Positions 38,272 through 48,900 of a stretch of 64,000 bases of DNA are shown in pieces. Under the pieces are notes generated by a model, which worked only from the letters and a program-made list of their open reading frames with translations, did not search any database and was not told the DNA's origin. Positions within the stretch are counted from its first letter, which is position 1; every line of letters begins with the position of its first letter. The translations under genes were made by a program, and so were the position numbers. The stretch comes from Tetramitus jugosus (lineage: Eukaryota; Heterolobosea; Eutetramitea; Acrasida; Vahlkampfiidae), in NCBI GenBank assembly GCA_937625935.1, contig OW569364.1, positions 372,001 through 436,000 on the forward strand. The letters are read 5' to 3'.

Positions 38272-41200
38272 TTAGAACAATTGTTGGATATACTTGGCCA
38301 AGCACATGCTATTTTGAATGACATTGTCCATTGGAGTCCAACTCTTCTTCTGTTCTTCGTGTAGCTGGTCTAGCTTGTCGAACAGGCTTTCATCTTCTGA
38401 CTTGCTGATCATTTCCGAGTGAACCTGCAGGAACAAGTTGATAACAGCTTGAACCAGGTCATAGTGTTGCCGTTTTTGGAGCATATACAACAAGAAATCA
38501 AGCAAGAGCTTAAATTCGCCGAAATCATCACCTACACTCAACAAACGGATGCTGATGTCAATGTCCTTTGGATTCATAATGCGAATCATGTCAACAGCAG
38601 GTCTGTAGCTACCTGATTTGCCCAACTTGATCAACTCCAGTAGTTTGGAAGAGCTGTATGTTACTGAAGCTTCTTCTTCCTTCTCAGTCTCTTCATCTTC
38701 ATTTTCTTCGGCTTCAATTGCCTTTGAGTATGTCTTTCCCATAATCTTGGATTGTGTTTCCTTATCGTTTGATATAAAGTGTTTTGCCCCAGAAAGAGTT
38801 GGTAGCGAGGAAAGCATGAATGGCGCGACAGCATTATTTTGCTCCTGTCCAGCTCTCTTGTTCCTCTCTCTCAATTCATCCAAATGCATGATACTATACC
38901 ACTTGTTCTTTGGTATTCCAGAGAAGGAGATTAATGAATTATTGTGAATGAGAGAATACATATGGTTCGAGTCTCCCAACTTCATCTTCTTGCCAAAATC
39001 TTCATCGAGCAACGTGGAATCTTGATTGCTTGTCTGTTCCTCCATCTCCTCATCGTCATCACTGCTGCTGTCTGCAACAATAGCATCAACTTCTCTTCTT
39101 CTCTTACGTCTATCAAGAGCGTCTTTGCCAGCATTGTTCTCCGATCGTTGATCTTCTTCTGTTGCAATCTTCTCAGCTTCTTGCGATGTCATTGGAAGAT
39201 TGACGTGCATTGGAGCACTCACAGACTGTATAATAGCATTACCAAACACCAGTTTGTTAATCCATAAGCTGACACCAACGGTATCGGCATGACACGAGGC
39301 AAGATAGAGGCCTTCAGGATGGAAATCTAAAGCAGTTGCCATCTTTGGTACCTTCAACCAATCAATCACTCTAGCCGAAACGATATCGTATGCAATAATG
39401 GAGGATCCCATACAGCATGAAACTAGCAGACGTGAGTCATAGGAGAAGGTCATATCGTTGATCACGTGATCGTGCTTCTTGTATCTTCTGATCAAGACAT
39501 CCGTATTTAAGTCATAAATGAAAATTTCGAATGCATCAGTGCTGACAGCAACCAAATTGGACACCTTGCTCTTCACAATCTTTGTAATGGATGAACCGAG
39601 ATTGAATTTTGTGATCAGGGAAGACTTGGTCAAATCCCAAATCTTCAACCATCCATCATATCCTCCAGACACAACCTTTGCATTGGTGTTGTCAACGATA
39701 ACACCATTCACAACTCCTGTATGCGCAATCTTCAAAGAAGGAACATCCTTATCCCCCTTTGGTACGTATTCAGTCAAGAGAGCCTTAATGGTTCCTGATT
39801 GTATATTCCATTTTTCGACAAATCCCTTTGTTCGTCCAACAAAGGCAAAGTTTCCACAAATGCTTGTGCAAACAGATGTTGCTGAACCAAAATGCTTCTC
39901 TGATGAATAGAGAGTCTTGTTTGTAATAGACATGTCCTTCACCTTCCAAAGACGAACAATGTTGCTGTCTCTATGGCAAGAGATCATATTCTCCCAATCG
40001 TCTTGTCTCAAATAGCAAGTGTCCAAACATGTGACTGGTGGTAATCGAATGTTCTGTTCGTCCAATTTGCTGTCATTTGATTTTTCTTGCAACTTCTTCT
40101 TCTTTTCCTTCAATTTTTGACTGATTTGACCAGTGACACGATCGACCAGTGAAGTCAAACGAACTTGTTGATCATTTCCGGCCGTAATGAGCCAATTTCC
40201 AGATGGATCATAGAACTTTACGTGCGTTGGTGGTTCGCTGTGACCTTCCTTTCTATTCTCCATACGTGGCTTATCCGATCGATCGAAAATATAGGTTTGC
40301 AGCGTATTGTCCGCACCAGAGGACACGAGAACTGGTTCATAGGGCACAAACATGAGTTGTGTCACTGAAGAAGAGTGCGCATGAGGCAACAATTGAATCA
40401 ATGACCGCTTCTCCAAATCCCAAATTCCAATCTCTCCCTTTGCAGTACCGGAAACCAAGCATGGAATACCATCTGTTCGGAAAGATAAGCTCGTCACTGG
40501 TCCAGGTGTGTGCGTCAACTTGAACAACACCTTTTCGAATCGAATATTATAAATGACAATTGTACCATCACTCAAACCAATTGCAACCACGTCCAATGAA
40601 GGACTGTTGCACATACTAGTGATACTCGCATGTTGAGTTGCATCACTACCGTTTGATTCTTCATCCACTCTCAAAATCATTCGTTGCAACACTGTATCAC
40701 TCAACTCTTTGGCCAATGGGAACGCTTCAAATCGATGAACCAATTCTCCGACACGAATATTGTAAAGATCAAAATGACCTTCAGTCGTACCAATCAACAC
40801 CTTGTCCAAATAGGCATGTGGATGAATGACACTGGAAATGGTGGAATCACTTGGGAGTCGATGTGTGCGTATCAGTGCAAATTGTTCTTCATCGGATGTG
40901 TCCCACACGGCACACATGTGATCCTCTCTCGAAAATGTTAATAAATATTTGCCCATTTTAAGCATGTGTGTAATGACTCTTGTGTGACCATCACTCAAAC
41001 AAGCAATCTATCATGTTTCGATATGATGACAAGTAACAACAACAATCAACAAAAAATGAAAAGTAATGTGAGTGAGTAAACATGATTATGAGAGATTAAA
41101 ATGGAGTGTGTGTGTGTGTGTGTGTGTTTGCAGTGGAAGTGAACACATACCAATTCTCGTTGATTGAAAACATAGACGGATTGACCACAAGCCATGTACA

Positions 41201-41614
41201 CCCAATCAATAATGGCATTATCGTCTTTTCTCTCGGCATACATGCACTGTATCTTGTTTTGCATTTGTGGTCCAGTGTCTGCCAACACCAAATTACTCAT
41301 CTAAGGACATTGTTTTTGAATTTGTTGTGTGTGTTTTTTTTTGTTGCATTTTCATTTTTTTTTTGTTTTTTTGCATATTCAATTGAAGAGAGTGAGTCAC
41401 ATGACGATGAAAACGATGAAAATGCAGCATTCAATGGGGGAAAAACGAAAGAAGTACATACGATATAATTGTGATAAGAGTTTCCAATACTTGTATAGAT
41501 GCGAGAGTCCTTGGTCATTTTACCAAATGTATAAGCAAATGGTACTGGTTCAGTCACGTGACCAATAGATTTGAATGCATCAAAAAGATTGCTTTCGCTG
41601 TGATTGAGCACCAT
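38272..41614 (-). CDS. UTP21: UTP21/WDR36, SSU processome WD40 protein, three exons
   Basis: Exons are 41614-41462, 41300-41151 and 41007-38272; introns of 161 and 143 nt have GTATGT donors and phase-0 AG acceptors. The product has 1012 aa. The N-terminus LFDAFKSIGHVTEPVPFAY, then TSIGNSYHNY, matches the Utp21 start. Two seven-bladed WD40 propellers follow (for example SGTAKGEIGIWDLEKRSL and VVSGGYDGWLKIWDL). The C-terminal Utp21 domain has PKNKWYSIMHLDELRERNK and PFMLSSLPTL, then a helical end. Utp21 is a UtpB subunit binding the pre-18S rRNA in the nucleolus. An acidic insertion (about 745-790, SSDDDEEMEEQ) precedes the C-terminal domain. The second intron contains a (GT)11 tract. Confidence 0.93.
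41106..41127. repeat. (GT)11 microsatellite in a UTP21 intron
   Basis: Twenty-two nucleotides of perfect GT dinucleotide repeat lie within intron 2 of UTP21 (CA on the transcribed strand), about 20 nt downstream of the donor on the mRNA sense. It is likely to vary in length between strains. Confidence 0.9.
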
Positions 41615-41855
41615 GATTTCTTTTTTCTTGTTCGTTCAAAGGAGCAGTTTTGGTTTGTGTGAAATTTTTTGTGTTTTTCTTGTTGTAGGTTCAAGGACAC
41701 CCGAGAAAGTCATCAATTTCGTTGAACCAAACACTGATTCTTTTTATATAGGATAAATCTCCGTCTCTCTGAAATTGAAAAAAAGGAACTGGAACTCGTG
41801 GCCAAACAGAACCAAACAACCAAACAAAAGTTACCCTTTTCTCTAAGTTACAGAT

Positions 41856-42875
41856 ATGCAACTAGATATTTTATCAGATGATGTGCTGAGAGAAATTCTT
41901 CTCTTTCTGCGAATTGAAGACCTTCCCAGTGTTCTCCTTGCCAATCGTTATCTCAACCAGATTGTCGACTCTGAAACGCAGTGGCGTCTCTTGTACCTGT
42001 TGCTGGCCACACCAATTACTCCAAAGAAAGACGATGATATTAAGGCAATTGTAGAATCATTGTCCAAGGTTTCTGTTGACAAACAGGATGACGATGAAGA
42101 TGATGCTTCTTCTACTAATCAGGTGGACAAGGACAAGAAGAATCGACCATTGCTGCAACAGCCACTGCCACCAAAGGACAAGATGTTTCCACATGAATCG
42201 TGGAAGTACAATGTACAAATGACAAGACATCACAGATGGAGTTCATACTTTATTGATTCAGAGGGCAACAAGATTATGAATTCAACGGGCCCAATCATTG
42301 ACGAGAGTGGCAAGATTCTTCGATTTACACCAAATATCGATGCAAGAATTTACAGAATAGCCAACACTGTACGACCCGTAAACACAAGAGGCAAAACTAG
42401 AATTGATCTCAAAGCGCAAATGTGCTGCCAGGACGAATCAAAAGCTGACAGTGTTCATTCGTTCTGTTCCAGCTGGTCACTACCAGGAATTATCGAAGAG
42501 AGCATTCTGCGTGATATATATGTGGATGGGAAACACAAGAGTGTTTATTTGGGAGAGTTTACACCGGGAGAGAACATTGGCTACGCAAACAATGGATACT
42601 TTTTCAGGAACAAGCAGGACAAGTGGACGGACAAGTTTTACTCTGGCGACGTTCTCACATTTATTGTGGATGCAGAACACGAATATGAAGAAGCAAAAGA
42701 ATCCAATTGGGAGAAACCTTATGGATTATTGACTTGCTTGCTCAATGGTGTTGAAGCAGACACACGGTCATACAGTGGAATATTTGCCAATCCTGAAGCA
42801 AGAATCTACTTTTGTACTCAAGTGAACGAGGCATGCCATGAAAGTGGAATTGTTACAACCATTCAGTACTCATAA
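41856..42875 (+). CDS. F-box plus SPRY-like protein, tandem copy 1
   Basis: The 339-residue protein starts with an F-box (residues 1-50: LSDDVLREILLFLRIEDLPS, then ANRYLNQIVDSETQWRLLY). An acidic Lys/Asp linker follows to about 110. A C-terminal beta-rich domain (about 115-335) has SPRY/B30.2-like features: GYANNGYFFRNK, YSGDVLTFIVDAE, LTCLLNGVEA, and a final strand near RIYFCTQV. F-box plus SPRY proteins serve as SCF ubiquitin-ligase adaptors; the target is unknown. It ends in ESGIVTTIQYS, like copy 3. The array has copies at 41856, 42953 and 44754, all on the plus strand. A 124-nt segment (42665-42788) is identical to copy 2. Confidence 0.8.
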   Translation: MQLDILSDDVLREILLFLRIEDLPSVLLANRYLNQIVDSETQWRLLYLLLATPITPKKDDDIKAIVESLSKVSVDKQDDDEDDASSTNQVDKDKKNRPLLQQPLPPKDKMFPHESWKYNVQMTRHHRWSSYFIDSEGNKIMNSTGPIIDESGKILRFTPNIDARIYRIANTVRPVNTRGKTRIDLKAQMCCQDESKADSVHSFCSSWSLPGIIEESILRDIYVDGKHKSVYLGEFTPGENIGYANNGYFFRNKQDKWTDKFYSGDVLTFIVDAEHEYEEAKESNWEKPYGLLTCLLNGVEADTRSYSGIFANPEARIYFCTQVNEACHESGIVTTIQYS

Positions 42876-42952
42876 ATTCCTGAGAAAAACTATTGTCCTA
42901 ATTGTGGTCCTTCACGTTCGTTGACCTGTGATTCGCTGAACAAAAAAAACCA

Positions 42953-43969
42953 ATGACACTCGAGATCTTACCTGATGATGTGCTGAGAGAGATTCTTCTC
43001 TTCCTCCCAATTGAAGATCTTCACAGTATTCTCCTTGCCAATCGTTTTCTGAACCAGATGGTCGATTCTGAAACACAATGGCGTCTGGTGTACCTCTCAT
43101 TGACCTCACCAGTCACTCCCAAGAAAGGTGATGATATAAAGGCAATGGCAGAGTCATTATCAAAGGTATCAGTAAAACAGAACGTTTCCTCATCCAAGGA
43201 TAGTTCTTCGCAGCTAAAGGACAAGATGTTTCCACAGCAAACATGGAAATTCAATGTACAGATGACGAGGAATCACATGTGGAGTCCCTTCCTTGTTGAT
43301 GTCGAGGGCAAAAAGGTTAAGAACCCAATGGGACCCATCATTGATGAGAGTGGTAGAGTGCTCCGATTCATTGAAAATGACAAACGCAGAATTTACAGAA
43401 TAGCTAACATTGTTCGACCCATAAGCACAAGGGGCAAGACAAGAATTGATCTCAAAGTTCAAATGTGCCTCGAGGAAAAATCAAAAGTTGACACAGTTCA
43501 CTCATTTTGTTCCAGCTGGGTGCTGATGGGGATTGTCGAAGAGAATATTCTTTGTGATTTGTACAGGAGTCGTAAGAAACGAAATTATCATTATATGGGA
43601 GAATTTCTACAGGGAGAGAACATTGGCTATGCTAACAATGGGTTCTTCTCCCGGAAACAGAAGAACAACTGGACGGACAAATTCTGTTCGGGTGATGTGA
43701 TAACGTTTGTTGTGGATGCAGAACACGAATATGAAGAAGCAAAAGAATCCAATTGGGAGAAACCTTATGGATTATTGACTTGCTTGCTCAATGGTGTTGA
43801 AGCAGACACACGGTCATACAGTGGAATATTTGCGAATCCAGATGCAAGACTCTACTTTTGCACTCAAGTGAATGAAGATTACAACCATTCAGTATGTATA
43901 GAGAATAGCAATACTTGTTCGTGGAATACAGTGTGTATTGATGGCGAATGGAACCACTTGAAAAACTGA
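42953..43969 (+). CDS. F-box plus SPRY-like protein, tandem copy 2, altered C-terminus
   Basis: The 338-residue paralog of the preceding gene starts 77 nt after it. The F-box (LPDDVLREILLFLPIEDLHS) and SPRY-like domain (GYANNGFFSRKQK, CSGDVITFVVDAE) are intact. Compared with copies 1 and 3, about 20 nt are missing near 43879, which shifts the frame: the family ending ESGIVTTIQ is replaced by an unrelated 28-residue tail with three Cys (from DYNHSVCIENSN). The homologous ACAACCATTCAGTA stretch is still visible in the DNA but is read in another frame. The altered tail follows the last beta strand, so folding may survive. It is also possible that this copy is decaying. Confidence 0.75.
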   Translation: MTLEILPDDVLREILLFLPIEDLHSILLANRFLNQMVDSETQWRLVYLSLTSPVTPKKGDDIKAMAESLSKVSVKQNVSSSKDSSSQLKDKMFPQQTWKFNVQMTRNHMWSPFLVDVEGKKVKNPMGPIIDESGRVLRFIENDKRRIYRIANIVRPISTRGKTRIDLKVQMCLEEKSKVDTVHSFCSSWVLMGIVEENILCDLYRSRKKRNYHYMGEFLQGENIGYANNGFFSRKQKNNWTDKFCSGDVITFVVDAEHEYEEAKESNWEKPYGLLTCLLNGVEADTRSYSGIFANPDARLYFCTQVNEDYNHSVCIENSNTCSWNTVCIDGEWNHLKN

Positions 43970-44017
43970 TTGAGTGGAAAACATAACCTCTAAAGTAAAC
44001 AACTTGTCATAATATCA

Positions 44018-44662
44018 TCATTGACAAATCTTGTACCATGGAGAACCTCCAACCTGTTTGCACTTTGTGCACAATTTCCCAGCACAGTCATAATCATCAT
44101 TACACATAACCATTCCCCCACAATTACATTGAGGCATATTACAATGATTGTTTCGACAATTGTTAGAGGGACACTTCAAACGTGGATTGTTATACCCTTG
44201 ACATGTTGGTACTCCACAAAGCTTCTCTGGCCAAACTCCCGAAAAATCATTGTCAGACAACAGTATTGCCATTAGGCCAGGCATATCTCCATATTCATCT
44301 GGAACTGTTCCATACAAGTTATTATCATGCAAATGAAGTGTCCACAAACTTCGAAGGTATCGAATACCTGTTGGCAATGTACCTGTCAAGTTGTTATTAG
44401 GAAGTTTGAGTTCGAACACAGAGTCATGAATGCACCTGACACCGTGCCAGCCGTGACAAAAGTCAGTATCCGTGGAATTGTTCCAGCCAGTGTTGTTCCT
44501 CCAGTAAGGACCTCCAGTGGAGTGGTAGAAGGCACGAAGGAAGCTAATTTGGTCGTTCACTTGAATCTTTGAGTGTTTGGCTCTTGTTCTTGCTCCGAGG
44601 ACTGCAGTCAGTGCAACGATGAAGGATAGCAGAAGAATGAGACGGATGAGCGGGTGACGCAT
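44018..44662 (-). CDS. Secreted leucine-rich repeat protein (plant-type LRR)
   Basis: ATG 44662 opens a signal peptide (residues 1-23, LIRLILLLSFIVALTAVLGA). An LRR N-terminal cap follows (ISFLRAFYHSTGGPYWRNN with a GW...FCHGWHGVRC motif). Three plant-type repeats come next (LPNNNLTGTLPTGIRYLRSL, LHLHDNNLYGTVPDEYGDM, LLSDNDFSGVWPEKLC). The C-terminal 60 residues are Cys-rich (NCRNNHCNMPQCNCGG, CAGKLCTKC), suggesting a disulfide-stabilised cap. There is no second TM, so it should be extracellular or lumenal. It lies antiparallel between F-box/SPRY copies 2 and 3, and its start codon is 91 nt from that of copy 3. Confidence 0.85.
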   Translation of the reverse strand: MRHPLIRLILLLSFIVALTAVLGARTRAKHSKIQVNDQISFLRAFYHSTGGPYWRNNTGWNNSTDTDFCHGWHGVRCIHDSVFELKLPNNNLTGTLPTGIRYLRSLWTLHLHDNNLYGTVPDEYGDMPGLMAILLSDNDFSGVWPEKLCGVPTCQGYNNPRLKCPSNNCRNNHCNMPQCNCGGMVMCNDDYDCAGKLCTKCKQVGGSPWYKICQ

Positions 44663-44753
44663 GAGTTCTTTGTTTTGTGGTTGTCGAACTCGGAGAAAAT
44701 TTTATTTGTTCATTCCATTGAGTTCAATTGGGAAAACAAAACCACTTGAACCA

Positions 44754-45617
44754 ATGCAACTCGATAACTTGTCACATGATGTGCTAGGAGATATATTTCT
44801 CTTCCTGCGAATTCAAGATCTTCGCAGTGTTCTTCTGTCTAATCGTTTTCTGAACCAGATTGCAGACGCTGAAACACAGTGGCGTCTGGTGTGTCTCTCC
44901 TTGACAAACAGCAGAGACAAGCAGTTTCCACTGGAAACGTGGAAGTTCAATGTACAGATGAGGACGAGAGATCAAAAATGGTCGATATGCTTTATGGACT
45001 CAGAGGGTTACATGGTCATGAATTCAATGGGTCCGATCATTGACGAGAGTGGCAAGGTGCTTCAATTCATGAGAAACCGCAGACAAAGAAATATCAGAAT
45101 AGCCAACACTGCGCGGCCCATAAGTACAAGAGGCACGACAAAAATCGATCTTAAAGTGCAAGTGTGTCAGAATGGATCACCAGTGGACCCATCAGTTCGC
45201 TCATTTGGTCCTCATTGGGTACTGCTGGGGATCGTACATGAGAACATTCTGCGTGATTTATACACAAGTGAGAGACAAAATTCTATTACCCTGGGAGAGT
45301 TTCAACCAGAGGAGAACCTTGGTTACGCCAACAATGGATTCTTTTCTCGAAAAATGAGTAATATCTGGACCGACAAGTTCTATCCGGGCGATGTTGTCAC
45401 ATTAATTGCAGACGCAGAATATGGGTATGAAGTTGCAAAAGAAACGAATTGGAGGGAGTCTTATGGGCGTTTGACTTGCTTGCTCAATGGTGCTGAGACC
45501 GAATCATGGGCATTGAGTGGAATATTTGCCAAACCTGATGCAAGACTTTATTTTTGCCTGCAATTGCATGGAGAATGCAATGAAAGTGGAATTGTTACAA
45601 CCATTCAACGCACCTAG
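44754..45617 (+). CDS. F-box plus SPRY-like protein, tandem copy 3
   Basis: I start this at ATG 44754 (MQLDNLSHDVLGDIFLFL) because it aligns with the starts of copies 1 and 2. The frame also contains ATG 44661, but that would add 31 residues unlike the paralogs and overlap the start of the opposite LRR gene. The product has 287 aa. The acidic linker between F-box and SPRY-like domain is nearly absent (SLTNSRDKQFPLETWKFNVQ), so the domains are directly apposed. SPRY-like motifs GYANNGFFSRKMS, YPGDVVTLIADAE and LTCLLNGAET are present and the C-terminus ESGIVTTIQ is kept. It is the most diverged of the three tandem copies. Confidence 0.78.
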   Translation: MQLDNLSHDVLGDIFLFLRIQDLRSVLLSNRFLNQIADAETQWRLVCLSLTNSRDKQFPLETWKFNVQMRTRDQKWSICFMDSEGYMVMNSMGPIIDESGKVLQFMRNRRQRNIRIANTARPISTRGTTKIDLKVQVCQNGSPVDPSVRSFGPHWVLLGIVHENILRDLYTSERQNSITLGEFQPEENLGYANNGFFSRKMSNIWTDKFYPGDVVTLIADAEYGYEVAKETNWRESYGRLTCLLNGAETESWALSGIFAKPDARLYFCLQLHGECNESGIVTTIQRT

Positions 45618-45922
45618 GTTTCACCCTTCAGTGACCGAGAACATTAAACGGGAATTGGAAATATTCTTCATGGTCATTTCGCTCTTCTCACCAAAGTCAA
45701 CGGCAGGTTGAATTTCCAACATCCACGAGGTCATCAAGAGTAAACTGATCAGTACTTGGTGTTTCTTGTTTCTCTTTATTATTTTCTCCAAACACCAGGA
45801 TCTTCAGTGTGACTGACTCTCGATCTTATTCGTTGTAGTTGAGGAACTTGAACTGAAAGCGGAGATATTTCCTCCAACCAAAAAAGACCGCCACAAAAAA
45901 CAAAAGAGAGAAATCATCACCA
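45618..45922. other. Spacer between plus-strand genes
   Basis: This 305-nt spacer contains the trailer of F-box copy 3 and the leader of the acidic protein. No protein-like frame or RNA gene is visible. Confidence 0.4.
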
Positions 45923-48900
45923 ATGAACGACAATTATCCTTGTCCAGAGACTGATGGAGAATCAATCGTCGTTGATGACAAAAACATCTCAACAACACCA
46001 ACAACAACAACTGCCATGATTCAAGTCCAACTCCACCCTATTTATTCAACAACAACAACAACCACACAACAAGAACAACAAGAAGAAAATGTTGATTTTA
46101 TTCAAGTATCAATCACTGAAAAATCACCACAAGAAGCAACAACTACAACTACATTGGTCAATATGGAAGAAAAAGAACCTGCAGAGCAACAACAAGAACA
46201 ACAAGAACAACAAGAAATGGAAGAATATTTCATTTCTTTGAGTATTCAATGTAATAACAATAATGATGCGGATGATGATGATAATGACAAGAGGATTCGG
46301 ATCGAGTTGAAATCACGTTTTGAAAATGACGAACAACAATCATCAGCACCATCATCACAAGAAGATGAAGAAGAAGAAGCTCAACCAGCACTATTAATGG
46401 ATTCATCAACAGAAAAAGAAAATTCTCAAACCATGGATTTTTCTTCAACAGAGAATGATCATGAACATTTTTCATTCACTACTGATTCACAAAAGCAAAC
46501 ACAAGAACAAGAAACGACTCTGGATCAAAATGATACTGATGATATTAAGAAGGATGATGATCAAAATGAGAATGAGAATACAATAGTGACATTACCATCA
46601 GAGGAAGATAACTCATCATCATTCAAAGATGAAGAAGAAATTTCGTTTGAATCGGATCAAACGATGCCTAATGATGAGACTAGCAATGGAGGTGGAGAGA
46701 AAGAAGAAGTCGAAACAGCAAAGGACGAAGAAGAACTCGCAGTAGAAGAAAAAGAAGAAAAAGAAGCAACATTGAATTTTGGGGAAGACAATAGTCATGA
46801 CAATGGAATCGAGAAACATGATAATAACGATGTGAACATTTCTAATACTGATGCAGATACGAATATTTATGTGGAAAAGAGTGGTAGTGATAATGTTGAT
46901 GAGAGTCAGCAATTTGCATTTGAGAAGGATGACAATGATGCATGGGGTGATGAAAAAGTGGTGTTTGATGATCATCAAACGAATGCTGCTGATGATAACA
47001 TTGCTCTAGAGAGCAATGTAGATGAGAATAAGAACGATGATCAGGATAACAATGGTATCACTGTTCAAGACCAAAATAACAATGTACAAAGCGAGGTTGA
47101 GATCAAGGAGAATCATGTTCATCATCAGGAGCATTTGATTGATAATCAGACACAGGAAAGTGAAGGTTTTGATGCAAATTTTGATGCTGACTTTGCTGAT
47201 GATCAATTTGACCAGAGCAATCACGTATCGAATGATAATAACGTTCCAATCGAAACTGCATCTCCAACTGATCAAAAACATGAAGAAGAAAAGGAACAAG
47301 AGCAAGTAGAAACACCGACTCTTGACCATGAACAAACATCAGAAAGTGAAGAGGTAAAGTTTGGTGATGGATTTGCAGCTGATTTTGATGCTGATTTTGG
47401 TGCTGATGAATTTATTAGTCAGACACCAAATGAACAACCGGTCAATAATGATGAGCCAATCAAGGAGGAAATAACGTCGAATATAACAACAAAAGAGGAA
47501 GAGTTTGAAAATGCAGACTTTACTACTGACTTTGATTCTTTCCCTGAAGAGGTCACAACAACAGATGAGGCTCCACCTCAAACCAATGATTCAACCCCAA
47601 CGGAAGAGCCAGTAGCTCTCACAAAAGAGGACGAAATCGAAGAGAGTACTCAAAAGGATATCGCAGAAGAACATAATGACGATGGATTTGATGATGCCGA
47701 TTTTGGTGACTTTCCTGAGGATGATGTTTTACAGACAACAGACGCAATGGGTGATGAGGACTTTGGTGATTTTCCAGATTTTGAAGATATTTCTGCACCA
47801 GACAATGGTTCAAGTACTCTCAACGATGAAGAACTAGACGAGTTCAATGACTTTGGCAATGTGCAGGATGAATCAAAGGACGACTTTGGTGATTTTGATG
47901 AGCCAGAGACTTCAGTGGAAGAAACTGAACCACAAGTAACAGAAGAGGAGGCAAAAGAAGCAGAAAGAGAGCACTTGCTCTTAAAGCAGTTGGAACAATC
48001 TATCAGTTCCTCCATCTTGTCTTCGGAACATGAATCCATGTCGATGGACAACTTACAGCAACTCTTCACGACTATATTGATGCCAACCACTATGCAGTAT
48101 ATAATCAATGGAAAAGGATTGTCCATGGAGCGAGCAAACAACCGAAATCTATCTCTAGAGAAGTTATTCAAGGTTAACAGTAGTCAAAACGCTAATATAT
48201 TGAGTAAGATGGCTGTTTGGTCCGATTCATGCACAGAAACACAATTTTTGAAATCAATGGGACTACAGCGCAAGAACAACACGTTGAACAGCATTTCAAA
48301 ATATCAGAGACGAGTTGCAACAAAGACTGCGACGACTCCGAGACACACGAGGGGAGCATCAAGTAGTGACGGCTTCCAGGACTTCAATCGATTACCATCG
48401 ACCTACACGCGAAGACCCTCTAGCAGTAGTGACCAGTCCATGAGTCCAGTGGTTAGCTCTGCAAACGTGACAGATAACATATTTAATGAATCTTCAAACA
48501 AGGTTCAGAACGAGAGCACACAAGAACCACAACAACCAAAGCCCACAAACTCGTTTGAGGATGACTTTGATAACTTTGGTGATTTCCCAGAACCAACACC
48601 AAATGCAGAACCAGCCACTCCAATCGCATCGCAGCAACAAATCAGTGACGACCTCATTGCATTCATTGATGCCTTCTCGAGTCCAAGAAATAATTCAATG
48701 AAAACAAAGGTCGTGCCCTCAAAGGAGTTAGAAGATATTTCTAGTTTGGTGTTTACATCACCTGCCCCTAAAACTAGCACCGCACGGTCAATCCAATTTA
48801 ATCAAACACCAACCAGTCCTGTACAAACAACAGCAGCCCCAGAATTTGAAGCCGATTTTGGTGAAGAATTCGACACCGATTTCAGCAACGATACTAAACT

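Noticed and set aside
44661-44753. Longer N-terminus for F-box/SPRY copy 3
   Set aside because: It overlaps the opposite gene's start codon and has no counterpart in the two paralogs, which begin at the position of ATG 44754.
47650-48171. Ser/Lys-rich minus-strand frame of 173 codons
   Set aside because: It mirrors the acidic-Phe repeats of the plus-strand aftiphilin-like protein; low complexity only.
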